Positions 25,001-39,400 of a DNA stretch of 64,000 nucleotides are shown here, piece by piece. The stretch covers positions 10,991 to 74,990 of the forward strand of contig NW_005434615.1 in NCBI RefSeq assembly GCF_000315625.1, given 5' to 3'. This DNA comes from Guillardia theta CCMP2712 (Eukaryota; Cryptophyceae; Pyrenomonadales; Geminigeraceae). The notes beneath the pieces are model-generated. The model was not told the DNA's origin. It did no database searches and saw only the letters and a program-made list of their open reading frames with translations. Within the stretch, counting starts at the first letter, position 1, and every line of letters starts with the position of its first letter. The translations under genes and the position numbers were made by a program.

Positions 25001-28000
25001 TTGGAGGCATGTAGCGGGTTGCACTAACGCCTTCAATGCAAAAGCATATGGCGAGGAGACGACAGTGAAGTAATTGCTGTATCCAGTGAGAGCTGCGACA
25101 TCGAATCTAAGTCTGACATTTGCGATAGAAGCAATCACATATATGTCTGGGAAATCAACCAGTGGCGAGGCAATAGAAAGATTGGAAACCCCCTTGAGCA
25201 AAAACTTCGACGTATTGAAAGTGTTGATTTGAAAGGATGAACCTTCAATCGTTCTTGCTGATGATACATCAAGGCCAGCCGTCACAAATGAAGATATGCC
25301 GGATGAAACTTGGTTCTTGAAACGATCTACAATCACAATCCTCGGTGTTCGAAACTCTTTGAATGCCACGCCTGCTGTCACTCGAGGCAAGACAGACGGC
25401 TGCACCACGCTGATGATTTCCGAGGGTACGCCGGCAATGATTTGAAATTTTTGCGATTCTATGATCCATCGAACATTTGAGTTTAAGACTGCAAACATGA
25501 AAGTATATCCTGACTTAGCAAGATCAATAGCAATGCAATCAAACGCTGCAACACCTTCACTTGAAGTTATCGTGATCGACCCCACGCTCACGTCCTGACT
25601 TCCTGATCGAATCAATTGACCGCAAAGCGTTGAAGGTCGTTCTAAGCTTGTGGGTAGTTGAAATTCACTGAGATAATTCCAACAACTTATCCCAGCGGGA
25701 ACTGGATTCTGGCCAATGTTTGCTTCAATTGTCAGAGATGTGTTGGTATGTAAATTCCCATAACGATCACTGAGGGTCAAGACTGTCGCAGGTCGCATGC
25801 CGATTCCAGCAGTACCTGAAACTGGCTGTTGAAAGATGGAAAGACTATATAACCCGGCATCTTTGACAGATATTGACTGCTTGGAAGCCACGTCAAAACG
25901 ATTCTTCCCATAAATATCTGTCTCGAATCTTATAGAAAAGATTCCAGAAGTTGTAATCCGGAGGTTTGTGAAGGTGGCGGTGCCATTCCACATAAAAGTT
26001 TCCGTATCTCCTTCTATGGCAACTCCTTGCTTACTTTCACACAATTTGGAATATTTTGAGCACTGAGTGACATTCTGGAAGAAGATCCGAGCATAACGAC
26101 CGGAATACCTGTAAAGGCCCTCGCTCACTAGCGACACTCGCACGTTGGGAAGAATAGCTCCAGCTGTGGCTGAGGACGGAATCACCGACGCGATTGAAAA
26201 CACTGTCTGTCCTGCTTTCGGCAGGTAGACTTGGGTCACCACCCCTGTGTTTGCAAAGTCAGCGGGGCAAGAGAAAGTCTGCCCTATTTCATTCGACACG
26301 ACGAAGGTGAAGGAGGTTGAAACATAGTCAACTACTGCCAGTCCATCTCGTGATACCGTGATGCTACTGAAGTTAGCATACCCTTGCTGCGACCTTACTT
26401 GAGTTGTTCCGAGAAGTATTCCTTGGTCGCTCGGGATGGTCGCAGTCACTTTCAACTTTGACCGAACTGCTACGCGAGAACTTTGATCATACACGGCTAT
26501 GATGGGAAACGGATTGAGGATATCAAAAACAACGAATTTGGTTGGCCAAACAACAACTTTACAAGAAATCGCTGGGCTGGATATCTCGAACGAAGAGGAA
26601 AAAACAACTGCATATGATATATTCGAAACAGATTCTCCTCTCCACACTGATTCCAACGAGATATTTGACGCGTTCATCTCACCAATGGCAGCAAACCTCA
26701 ACGCATATGTTCCAGGAGGGCCTGAAACCCCCAGCGAAAGAGAAGTGAGGCCAGTTGACAAGTTCTTAGTGGTCTCTCCAAACATATAGGATCCTGGGGC
26801 TGATTGATTTATTGATGCATAAAGCCAGACAGGCTCCAGGATCAAATTGCCGAATTTATCGAGCACGACGACATTGATGTTGAACTTCTCATTGATTATA
26901 GCATCCGGTGGCACGTATCCCGACTTGGTAAACATGTCAAAGGAAATGGTATCGGGCGAAAGCAACTTTATGTCCGAAACAGGTCCTGCAACGATCTTGA
27001 TAGGAGCTGTGACAGTGTTCAACAAGCAAGAATCAGCAACACACAATCGAAGGCTCAGATTTCCAGAAAGATGGTAAGACAAGCCAGATAGAACACCAAC
27101 CCCACGAGATGTGACAATGCTGTTCACTCCTAATATCCTCCCGAAAAACGTGAGTGCTGCACCATCCAAGTCCTCCTGGGGTACACAAATATCGTAAGCA
27201 AGGTAACATGAAAACTTCTTTGAGCATGTGGTGCCGTACATCGACTGACACGTTGACGTCTGCTGATAGTAAGTATACCCCACACATCGCTGTGTTTGGT
27301 AACAAGTAGCCTCACAGATCGCCTTGCTTCCTGCAGCATCAGAATTGCTACAAAAGATGTTGTCAGCATTGGAGCATACTTGACCTTGACATCGGTAGCC
27401 GCTTGCCTGCTGAACAGGGCTCGATTGAATCTGAGTACGAAGACTCACTGTTGAAAGGACCAAATTATCGTAGAGGTCCCGCAGCTCAATCACGATGGTT
27501 CCCAACGGCTCTCCCGCCACTGAGGCGAAAGGTTGAGAGACAATTGCAAGTCGATCCACCTTGTTTGCAGACTTGATCACAAATGGTTTCGAGAAAGCCT
27601 TGATAGACAAGTCCGAGACAGCATACAACGCAAACCTGTACGTTGAAAAGTTCTGAAGAGTCTCAAACCCAATGCTGTCAACACACCACGGTGCCAGTTC
27701 CGAACGATGGCAATTAGAGTATGCTCCATTTTTCCTGAGCTGTTCCCCGCTTGCACGAAAGATGGATAGTCCGGAATATGTCACAACTCCACTCTGAGGT
27801 ACGCTTGTCCAGTTTGTGTTACAGAACCCAACGCCACACACCGCACTTTCACATGGAAGTGAAGTTTGGCTTGGGTTGGGCGACATGGATTGACACAGAT
27901 GCGCAAAAGGAGAGACACATGCTTGTCCGTTAATCACATTGTTTCGACAAACACCGATCTCGAACTCCTCGTCTTCGAATGAAGAGCATTCACCCGTCAT

Positions 28001-30381
28001 GTTGCAATATCTGCTTTGAAGTTTCAGGGCTATTTCATCCTGGCTCAGCTTCAGTTTGTTTCCAAACTTGTCCTGAAGCTCTGCAGTGACTGAAATAGCA
28101 CTTCCTGCCGAAACCTGAGAGCTGAAAACATCCGGTTGCGATCCTGCAAAGGAAATGTTGCTCAACGGAAGAGTCATCGCAAACTCATTGGACAACACGG
28201 TGATACAATTTGACAGCTGAGGAAGGAGCTGGGACATATCTGATCCTCTGACTCTAGGCTCCGAACATTTGCAGGGCTGTGAAGTGTTTGAGTTGCAAGC
28301 ATCGCATCCTGATCTAGCCTCCAAAAAGAGATGTTGAGCAGAAATCTGGGCGTTTGTGCCCATTCCTTGAACCTGGATCTGACCATCAACAAGTGGCAAG
28401 GCGATGGAACAAACTTCAAAAGAACTTGAACTTGACGAGGTGGCAGTCAAATTATGAAGATCACAAGTTGGTTGTGGTAGACTAGCAACGTTACCTACGA
28501 GCTTGACATTCATTCCAACATTGTTAAACAAGATGAGCTTGCTCAATGAAAGACTCACTGAGACTTCTTTGCAAGTTGTGTTGAGGATCGGATTGTCAAA
28601 CTCATCTGTTACTGCAATCAGAGGTTGAATCGGTAGGGGCAATCCAACGAGAGAAAGGGATTGAAGTTGCTGCTTGAAGTAAATCTTCTTTCTCACATTA
28701 TGCACAACCATAACATCGATTTCTGTGAAGATCTCCTGTGTTGAGCTTGCATTTCCAAGATCTATTACTCCCAGAAGCTCTAATCGTAGCTTGTAAAGTC
28801 CACTTTTGGTCAAAGACATGTTTCCCATTGATCCCAGTCCTCCCACTGTTCGATACAACGTCTCACCTCGTAGGAAACGAGAGTTCACTGGCATTCCTGA
28901 TTCTGTGAAGGATACGTTTACAAAGAAATCTTGATTGCCAACCAGATTTCCGAAGGCATCCTGCAAAATAGCAACGCAGCGATGGTTTTGATTGAAAATT
29001 TTGCTTTCATTCAGAAATATTCGATATGTGGTTCCCGGTGCTGGCATTATGCTGGCCAATGAGCTCGGAGAGTCCAGCGGGCGAGTCCAGGACACCTTCG
29101 CTGTGTGGTTCTCAACATCAAACGAGGAGATGATGCCGGACAAGCCACATCCCAACGACCACGAGCACCTCTGGCTTGTAGTGGGAGGTACCTGATACCC
29201 CTCCCTCCATAACTGTATCGTTGATCCAACATAGAAATTAACGTCTCGCGATCGCACGCCGGTACGAGGGTCCCCCTCGATGTCTATCTCTGTATAGATT
29301 CCTTCTCTTCCCCCGAACGTCTCCTTGCAGACTGAGCTGCACTGCGTGAGGTCTAGCGAAGACTTGAAGCTGTAGTTACCATCTGATCCCAACTTGCAAT
29401 CACAACTGAAAATCACTCGCTTGACTCTGTCGATTTCCTCCCATGCTGAACCGCTTGCACCACAGATAGAATCTCCTGCAGCCACAAGGATGTATGCTGG
29501 CTGTATTGCCACCTTGTTAACTCTACAATTTGCAACATCGAACGAGTTGCTGAGCAATGTCGTCTCGTTGTTCGAAAGCTTGAAACCAAGTTTGTATCCG
29601 CTGCCAGCTTGAGTGAGCATGATAGCAGATACGTTGCTGCTTCCAAAGGCTATCAACGTCGATGTTGTGTTGAATTCAAAGTTGGCGCCCTTATCGAACG
29701 TGATGCTGCCGTACTCAAAAGCAACAACCTCGTCAGTGATGAGAGAGGTCTTAATGGATAAGGCCTCTTGTAGCTCCTGAATGGAGTTACCAAATTGATC
29801 GACGATCTGCAAGACGGGTTGTCGAGATAAAGCTTCTCCCGCCGTTCCGTTCCCAGGCTGAACGATCAACTCGATCCGGGAAGGATTGTTTGCCTTAACA
29901 TAGAACCCAAATGGACAATCGGCATACACAATCTTTCCTTGGTACCCACAAGTCCCGTCGTCAAAGCATTGATAACTGCGAGCTAAGATACGGAGAAAGA
30001 ACTTTCTGTTCGAAAGAGTCCGGTCGCTGCTTGCTATCACATTGGTTGACGCTATTGACAGAGTTGCAAACTCTGCCGTACCATCTGCCTCCAGAAAGGG
30101 GGTCGAACCATTAAAGATAGTGTAACCGTTGTATGGGAAACAGCCCGTCTGCTTCACGAAGACATTGTCGGTACAGATAATATTGGATAGGCCATACAAG
30201 GAAGGTTTCATGTAGATTTCAGCAAAAGCCTTATTCCCATTGGTAACTGCAACTTCATTCTGAGTATCATACACTGCGAGCACTTTTAGCTGGGGACTGA
30301 GGGGGGTCCCTGCAACAAGAATCGAGCCTTCTTCTGGACAACTTCTCAGGTCAATCTCGATCCTGCCAATCACGAAATCAG

Positions 30382-30414
<33 letters not shown>

Positions 30415-33400
30415 GCAGCAGCAGCAGCAGCAGCAACAGAGCAAACAATCACCTTTGATAGTCAGACGAGAGCACGCGGAACTTGACACTGAAAATTCGC
30501 GGCTGGGTGCCAGAAACCACATATGGAGTAGAACAAGCAAGATCCGAGAATCTGGTGACCATCAAGTAAATGTCTGCCACTGGCCTGTTCAACTGCAGCT
30601 CGGGAAAGGCCAACGTGCCAGGATTGGACTGGTTGATTGGTTTGCAGCAGCCTCCGTTGGCTGCGAGGCAAGTCGAAGGAAGCTGAGGGAAGTTGATTGG
30701 AGTGCACTGACAGTTTAAAGGATTCGGATTTTGACATTCTAAGCATTGTGAAATTTGAACCAGAATAGAGCCTTTGGTTTCAAGCACTCCCGACGAGTCT
30801 CGCAATCTCAAGATGGGGCCGCAGCCAAGGGACGAAGAGTCTCTTGGACTTATGCCGTAGGCACATTGAGACGGCAATTTGTCAAATGGCCTAGAAGCCA
30901 CAACCGATGACGGTGGTTGGACAAGGAAAACAAACTCGTTGTAAGGCCCCGGAGCAACGAAGAAGTAGGAGCTCGTGACTTGCCTTGTTACGTTCCAGAC
31001 TGCTTCGAAGATGATTCTTGCACCAGGAGAAGCAAGCACAGAGTTCTGAACCAGCAGATTGGCGAAGCTTACCACTCCATTGACTGATAAAAGCGTTGTG
31101 TTGCCAGCAAGCGTTGTATAGTTCACAGCGGGGTCCAAAGTCGCTACAACTGTGACAGCACAAGGAGCCAGTCGCCCTTGAGAGTCAACGAACCTGAGGG
31201 AGACAGCTATAGGAAGGTTCGCGAATGACGGGTTCGCGGGCTGCTGAACGATAGTGATAGCGTCGAAAGATCTCACAGCAAAGGAGTTTGACGAAACCTG
31301 CAAGTCAGTCCCGTTCAAGGTGAAGACCAGCTTATAATCTTCTGACACCGAGCCCAACACGCTTAGGTCTGTGAACTTGACAGTTGCGTCGGATTGAGGG
31401 GTGACTGTTGACGTTCCTGTTAAAACACTTCCTGCAAAACCAGAGAGCGAAGCTGAGATTTCATACATGACTGATCCGTTAGAGGAGTAGTGAGTCAGTA
31501 AGTTTCCAAACTGATCGTACATGTTCAAAACGGGCTGGATGTCCATCGGGTATCCAGACACCATGTTGCCTGGTTGAAGCACAATAACCAACGAGCTCGT
31601 TGCGGCAGGTTCAACAGTGAAAGACGTCGAAACCATCACGTCCTCCAAGCCATAGATGTATCCTGTGGATCCTTTCACGTAAAACTTCAGCTGATATGTC
31701 CCTGCCTTGTCTATCCTCAGGTCGCTAAACTTGGCAACCCCTCCAGATCCAGCAGCAATCACAACGCCTGGGTCAGCGCCCGCCGTTCCCTGAAGCACCA
31801 CATTGGAGACCGAAAGAGTCGCTGAAAGCTGTCCGGCCCAGGTACCTGCCACCAAAGCATCACTCGAGACGAGGTTGTCAAACAGCAAATCGCAATGACC
31901 TTTGACGTTGAAGTCAAAATCAACCACGTGGATCTCGGGCTGCTGGCTCAAGACCTGACCTGCTACCGACGTGCCGGGCTGTGTCGCGATAACAAGATGA
32001 ATCACGTCTACAGCTTCAACGTTGAAGACGTTTGAGTATGCTATCAGATCATTGGTGTATGGCACAGGAGCTGAAACAAGAAATTTCAACTTCTGGTATG
32101 CCATCGGCCTTGTAACTTTAAGATCTGTAAATGTCGCTAGACCGTTGGAAGCCGATTGAATTGTTGCTCCAACAATGTCGGTCAAGGAGTCAGGAAATAG
32201 AGAAACAGAAACGTTGGCAACAGACAGCAAAAGCTGCAGCCCATTCGCCCCCAGAATCGAGACGGTGATAGGGCCCAGCGGTTGACCACTTAGAACTCTT
32301 GGCAAGGTGCTTATCGAAGGCGTCATGTTGCGATAAGTTCCAATCATTTCGTTCACTTTCAATGCAGTTTTCTGGAGGACAAGAAAGTTTGAACTGAAAC
32401 CTTGCACAATCCCGTTGCTATTCGCCCGGTCGTAACACGAAGTTTGGACGTCAGCCAAGCTCCAACCACTTGGACATCCATTCTGCTTCAGGGCTTCGTA
32501 CCTACAGAACGAAAATTTCAACCTAAAAGTTCCTGCCACATTAACCCTCAGCTCTGTGAAAGTTAAGATTTGATTTGCTTTGTATTCTTGTCGCCCAAGA
32601 AATATCGGGAGATTTCCAGTGCTGATATAATCCAGGCTCACATCCACGTGTATCGGGCAAGAAAAATTCAATCCATTCAAATCTAGAACAAGAACTGAAG
32701 GAGGGTTCAGGATGGTTTCGTACTGCACACTTGTACTGGGATTTGAAACAATCTTGAGTGAATCAGCGTATCCACTCACAACATCAAACACATTTGATGC
32801 CCCAACCAAGGGGCTCGTGACTGGACCAGTGGAAATTGGAGTAACCAAAACACTGACAAAGTACTTGCCAAGGGTGCTCGGAACTTTGGTTGCTGCAAGC
32901 TTGAAATCCCCAGCAAGTTGGCGTGCATTTGGCAGTGGCTGATTGTAACCATTCGTCTCTCCCGTCAAGTTGAAAGCGATGTCAAACGTCTGATTGAATG
33001 CTCCGATCTTGTTTTTGAATACGTCGACAAAGGAGAGTGTGACTGCGGAAAGGTCTTGAGAGGCGATCGTGACTGGGATGACCTGATCAAATCTGATCGT
33101 TGAGATGTCGCCAACCACCACGGAAAAGGGCTGGGAGAGGACAGCGGGCAGTTGAACTCCAGCAAGGGAGCTGACCTGGATACGGATACGAGCATTGGAA
33201 GCAGGAGCGCGGAAGGGAGACAGGAAATCCGATGAGTTCTGAGGAATATTGACGCGCAAAAGCCCGTCAATGGCTGTCATGACCGTTGGTATCGAGGAAA
33301 TCACCAGACCATCATAGGACAAGACAACATTGTAAGTGGCAGAAGCTTGTGCGCCTTGGATCACATTCCCGTACTGATCACTCAGGGCGATAATGCAAGA

Positions 33401-36400
33401 AAGGTTCCCACCGACAGTCAACACGCCAAGGGTGGGACACTCAGCAGCAGTGACCTTCTGCAGGTTGAGAGGCCGGACAGAGAATGGCCTTGTTGAGGCT
33501 GGGGTAATCTTGCACCACGAACTTGTCAGGCTGGAACAAGACTGATCGAGAAAGGAGGACGTGAAGTTGCTGCAGTTGGTCGAAGAAGAGGGACAGATTT
33601 GCAGTTGATAGTTCACCCCTGCTCCTTTCATGTTCACAGCCACTCGTGCTTTTCCGGAGTTGAAAGAAAGCTTTTGCGCCTGTACGGCTGTTGAGCCACA
33701 AACTTCAGGCAGAGAAAGGCCTGACACGGGCTTGAAATCGTCTGGAGTTGAAGACAAGCAACTCGTACTTGGGCTGCTACACACTAAGAAGCTAGCAAGG
33801 TCATACTTTCTACAAGACGGATTCGACACAAGCAAAACTGTCACCCCATCGGAGAAATCAACGATCGGGTTGTTTTGAGAGTCCAGGATCTGCACATCGA
33901 CGTAAGCACTTGTTCCTGCATCGAAGTCCACAAGGAACTGATTTGTTTGGAGGTTGATCAGGGAGAAGTTTTTAGACGCCGGATTTATGACTACGACGCT
34001 ATGCGGCTGATTCGGAATCACTTGGATATCATCACCTCGAGCAAAAAGAGAAAAGTTGCACGTACTGTCTGGAACGATCTGCGCTGTTATAGAGTAAGGA
34101 TAGCCGACCTTTTGAAGTGTGAGATTGAAGAACGCAAGACCGTTGGTTGTGTTCACTGTCACAACCTTCTCGTCAAGCTGGGCAGTAGACGTGACTTGAA
34201 TCAGCAGCTTTATTGGCTGAAATCTCCTGGACAAACACTCGTTGCTGGCGAGTGAACAATTCTCGGGGAGAAACATTCGGTTGCCGTACTTGTCTTGCAC
34301 TTCCAGCTCATACCTGAATGAAATTCCCGCTACCAACGTCCGGCGATTCGACACCTTGACTGGCTGGCTGATGAAACTAATGGCTGCAATCTCACCGGGG
34401 GCAACGGAAAACGATTCACTGAGAATCTCTTCCAGTCCAGATGGCGAGTAACTCAAAACCAAACCAAACTTATATCTGAAGGCTGATTTGCCGACAAAGA
34501 TGCTATCAAACGTGGCGATGCCATTGACAGCTCCAACAGAACGAGGCTGGAACAAGCAATCTGAAGTGCATTCATAAATTCCACTAGTATTGTACTTGTA
34601 AAGCTTGACAGTAATCATCGTTCCGTTTTCAAATACATCATTTTTGAACCTATCCTTCACTTGCACCCGTACAGTCATGGAATCATCAGCAATGACCGAG
34701 CAAGCAGGCGGTTGTTGTAGGATGCTCAGAAGCCTTGGACTTGCAGCACTCACATAAAACCTGCTGCTGTTCAATGTCGCATATTGTACCGCAAACGTCA
34801 GGCGTAGATAGCCAGAACGTGTCAGATTGAGCTGAGAGAACAAAGCTATCCCTTGTTGAACCTTTTCTGTTGTTCTTCCTTCTAAACCGCAAGAGGGAGC
34901 GGCACACAATTCCTCATATCTCGCCTCAACAGTCATGTCCACGTTAGCAACCAACAGACAGCACGTCTGCGGACACTGCGAGCAGAGTTGAACTTGCAGC
35001 GGAGGTGATAGAAAATTTCCTGCAACACTCGTGCCTGGCTGGTTGACAACATAAAGGTGATCTATGACTAGCACACTTATATTTGACAAGGTCAATTTCA
35101 CCACATTTTCGCACATGTAATAGAAGACGACATTCCAACTCGATCCAGCGGCCGAAAATCTCAGGTTGATGATAGATTGCCCAGTTGTGAAGTTGACAAG
35201 CTTAACACTTTTCTGCTGATCGTTCAAATCTACAGCAGTCAAGTTGAAGATCTCTCGATTGTTCTCGAAGAGCTTGACACAGACCTGTGCCTGAGAGTCT
35301 ACGACAACATTTCCATACTTGTCCTCGGCCAAGATTGCAACTTGAGATATCGCTCCCTTCACGAACGTTGAAGGAGGTGTTTCACGGAATGCAATGTTGA
35401 AAAATTGATCGCTCTGAATCCTGAAGGAGGAGGAGTGGGCAGAGAGTTCTAGGTAGCACTTTCCAGCAGTTACGGTACAATTCTCCATGCAAGACATCTC
35501 TTTGCACTCAACCTGAGTCGTGAAAACAAATCGAACATCAGGAACGACACAGCCATCAGCACCGCAGCTGCTTCCAGTCTTGTTCATCATCAGGTCGCTG
35601 AAGACACTGCTGCCCTGCTTAGCGTAAGGCTCAATGGTGCCGTACAAGGGGATTTGCTGGGCTGGGAGGCCTGTTATGTGAGCTGCGACACGAATGCGAC
35701 CGGTGAAGTTGAGAACTTGGTTGCCGTAGTGATCTGTCACAACGGTTGTCAACGGATCTAAAGTGCGACCGGCGACTGGGCTGATCGTAGAGTTCAAAAC
35801 ATGCAGTCGGGAAGGCTGACCGTAAGTGATCTTGAAGACACTTGAGATGATCGTGAACGAGCTCTGACTGAACTTCAGACGGTAGGCGCCCGCCGCGTCC
35901 ACTGCGAGCTGGTTGAAAGTGACAGGACCATTGGAGAAGATGTTGGAGGTTCCCAACAAGTGAGGAATGACGGGTCTGATCACTGAAGCGCCACTTGCCA
36001 ACACGGAGACTCGATCAGCAGGCAGCAGAGTCTCGACTGTCGGCTGCCCTTCTAGGGATGTCAACAGGCTTGCTTCGAAGAGATATCCCAAGGAGATGTT
36101 TGTATCACTGCGACGAGAACAGTTGAATGCATTTGTCTGGTTCTGGTAGATCAAGACACAACATTGCGTGAGGTCTTGGTCTTGCCTCTCTATCACCGTC
36201 ACAGGAGCCATGCCGCAAGCTGAACTCATGCACTTCAACTCCAGGGTGAAGGAATCGCAGGCGGACACAAACCCGAACAAGTTCAGAGCCGTCGGGATCG
36301 GTTCGATTCGGTTTCCGTACTTGTCGATCAAGGCAACTCGAGGAGGAGGCTGAAAGAAGATCTCTGAGACAGAATTCTCGGGCTGTTGTGTGACTTCAAC

Positions 36401-39400
36401 ACTTGCGGGCTCAGAGTGAAAGACAGAAAAGGGAAGGCTTGAAGTGGTGCCAGTGGCGCAAAGCTGGCCTTGACATGAACTAAAATTCAGTAAGACACGC
36501 TGATCAAACGTCGAGTTCAAAATCAAGAATTTGAACTCTGCATATCCGTTGATTGCACGCTGGGTTGTACATGGGGGCGAAGAACATACGATGTATCGCA
36601 ATGACTGCATAGTCAGCTGCACGAGTGAAGTGTTGTCGTCGGGTACCAGAAAATTGTTCCTGTCAAACAGTCCAGCTACCACTCGGAGATGCGACCCAGC
36701 CTGCACAGCATACGGTTGTGAGAGGACGAATATCCTTGAAGATGGCTCAGTCTTCACTTCGAATGAGGACGACACATTCTTGACGACTTCATCGTAGTAG
36801 AAGGTGAGCTTAATCGAGGTAAAGGCTGTGTTGATCTGTAAACTAGTGAAGGTTGCATAGCCATTCACAGTGACAGCTGACAAGTTTCCAGACAGACAGT
36901 TGCATGCCTTGATCCTTCCTTGTACAAACTTGCCATTTTCAATCATGCCAGCACTGAATGGCAAACACAAGTCACTTGCACAATCATCCGAGCTTGAAAT
37001 TCGAACTGAAAGATTCACTGCACTGAGGCTATTGCCGGATTTGTCAACAAGAATGATTCTTGGCTGCAGCCTCAGAGGCTGACCAACTTTTTCAATCGTA
37101 GGATTTCTACATGCAAGACAGTTGGTCTGGAGCAAGGCTGGAGCTGCAGTCTCTGGAAGGACCTGAAACATGTTGCTGTTGATGACACTGGAGCCACAAG
37201 AAAATAGCCAAGGAGCAACCGGATCGACCGCACAGAGGGGATATCCAAAGGAAAAGTAGTAGCGACCAGCGCGATTGACTTTCAGATCCGTACAACGAGC
37301 AACTCCGTTTTCTCCGTTACAGATCATCCTGTATGCACACCCAGGACGCTGAGCCAACCCAGTGTAGTTGACGTTCTTTATCAGGGTCTTATCTTTGGAG
37401 AAGTTAGCGAACATCGCCCCGGAATAACCAAGTTGACTAGGGCACCTCCCGTCACACAGCACTCCATTGATTTCACAAGCACCCAGACATGGGGCATTGC
37501 TAGAGGTGTCCAAACATTGCGAGGCATCTCCATTATCATAGAACAGCCTCGCCTCAAGCTGAAAACGAGGCAGGTGCGCCATGTACAGGAAATCTGACGT
37601 ATACAAGGCAACCATGACAGGTTGAGACTTCACATCCAAGATGTTCCTGAAAAGCAAGTCAGTGCAACGCAGATTATCACACGTCTTACCTGGAGGCGAT
37701 GGTATCGCTCGGTTGGGACTGGATCCTAAGAGCTCTTATGGTGTACGTGTTGAATGGCTGTGATACTGACAAGACTTTTCGCCCATGAACAAATTCAGCA
37801 GCGGGGCTACAAATAAAAGCGGAGCCAATCACTTCGCAGGCGCTCAGATTAGTCGCGACGGCTTCAAGCGCGAGGCCAAAATCATTTTCTCGACTTGGAT
37901 CCAGAACGATTGACAGGTCTGTGAAGTAAATGAACCCCTGATTTGTATTGAATCTTGGAGAGTAATCGGTGGTACATCTTGCACAGGAGACATATGTGTA
38001 CGGATCAATATTTGAACCTTGTAGAAATCCTGAAACTCTTTTGGAATGTACACGAAGTGTCAGAGTGTATGGCAACAGAACTGTATTGGCAAACTGATCG
38101 CTAATCATCACAGCGGGCTGCGGATTCATTGCCTCTTTGTTGGAGTTGTTAACAGGCTGTTGTACGTATGCTATCATTGATATAGGTCCATGCACCACAT
38201 TGAATGTGGGGGTGTTTTCAAGGAACAAAGCGGTCTTCAACTCTAGCCAATATGTACCAACTTTTGTCACTGTAAGGTCAGTGAATGATGCAAACCCGTT
38301 GTTGGTAACAACAACTTTGTTCCCCACAAGAAGGTTTGAAACAGAACCTCCTCCTCTTAAAGTACAAGTGACAGGCTCATTCTGCAAGTTGACTTGATTG
38401 CCGTAGAAATCTACAAATTTGACTGCTGGCTGGTTCGCAAAAGGAAATCCTGCAGTTGCACCGCGAGGAGGATTGTTTGCATCCGTCCACGCTTCACTCC
38501 TGGGGTAATTGGCAACGACCATCTTGTCCAAGATGTTTTCAACGATCTGAAAACTGGATGTGGAGATGGGTCCTACAGTTTGATTCCCTTTCGTGGCCAA
38601 GAATCTGATTCGAACCCCACTAGCCTTTATCTCAAAGAGTAGATTCGGGAAATAGGCAACACCCTGCCAAGTATGAGCCTGAGGTGAATTCGGAGTATTG
38701 GTGAAGTCATTTGCATTGAGTTGTAGATCTGAAGTCCATTCCCTGTAATTGATACAGCTGCTATCCGTGCATTGAAAAATTGCTGGACTCACCCCAGTCT
38801 CAGAAAAGACAGCCGTCGTTGATAGTTTGATGTTCCAACCTTCGCTAAGTATGGAATTGCTGTACGCATCCACCAAGTTGATGGTGGGTATCGAAGTTAG
38901 TCCTTTCCCCGCAACAGTGGCCGGTTGTACGTCATGAAGAAGCAACAGACGATCTGCACTTGCAGCAACAACTGAAAACTGTGTGATGGAGCTCATCATC
39001 CCACCAGATGCAAACATCATGTGAAAATTTGCTGCAGCACCGAAGAATTTCAGATCCGTGAACGTTGCTTGTCCTTCAACCACTGAAAGAAAGGTAGTCC
39101 CTTGAAAAAGGGCACTTGAGCAAACTTGTACGTCAGCACGAAGATTGCAAGGTTGTTCATCAAAAGTCAGTGAGACTGTTCCTTGGTAAGTCATAGACCT
39201 GTTCCACGAATCAGAAAAACGGTAGTACTTTTCAATTGTCACGTTGAAAGGAGGGATGGATTCCCCAGCTACTATTGAGCTCAACTTGAAATCAAGCAGA
39301 TTAATTCGACCATATACCACATTAAAGGAGTTTGAGACTACAAAAAGCTCTTGATTGCTACCGACCGAAAACATCAGTTTGAAATCTTTCCCTGCAGCAG

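Noticed and set aside
22883-30448. A separate secreted protein starting with a polyleucine signal peptide
   Set aside because: The Leu run is an intronic (TTG)n(CTG)n repeat. A clean donor and acceptor join the exons on both sides in frame.
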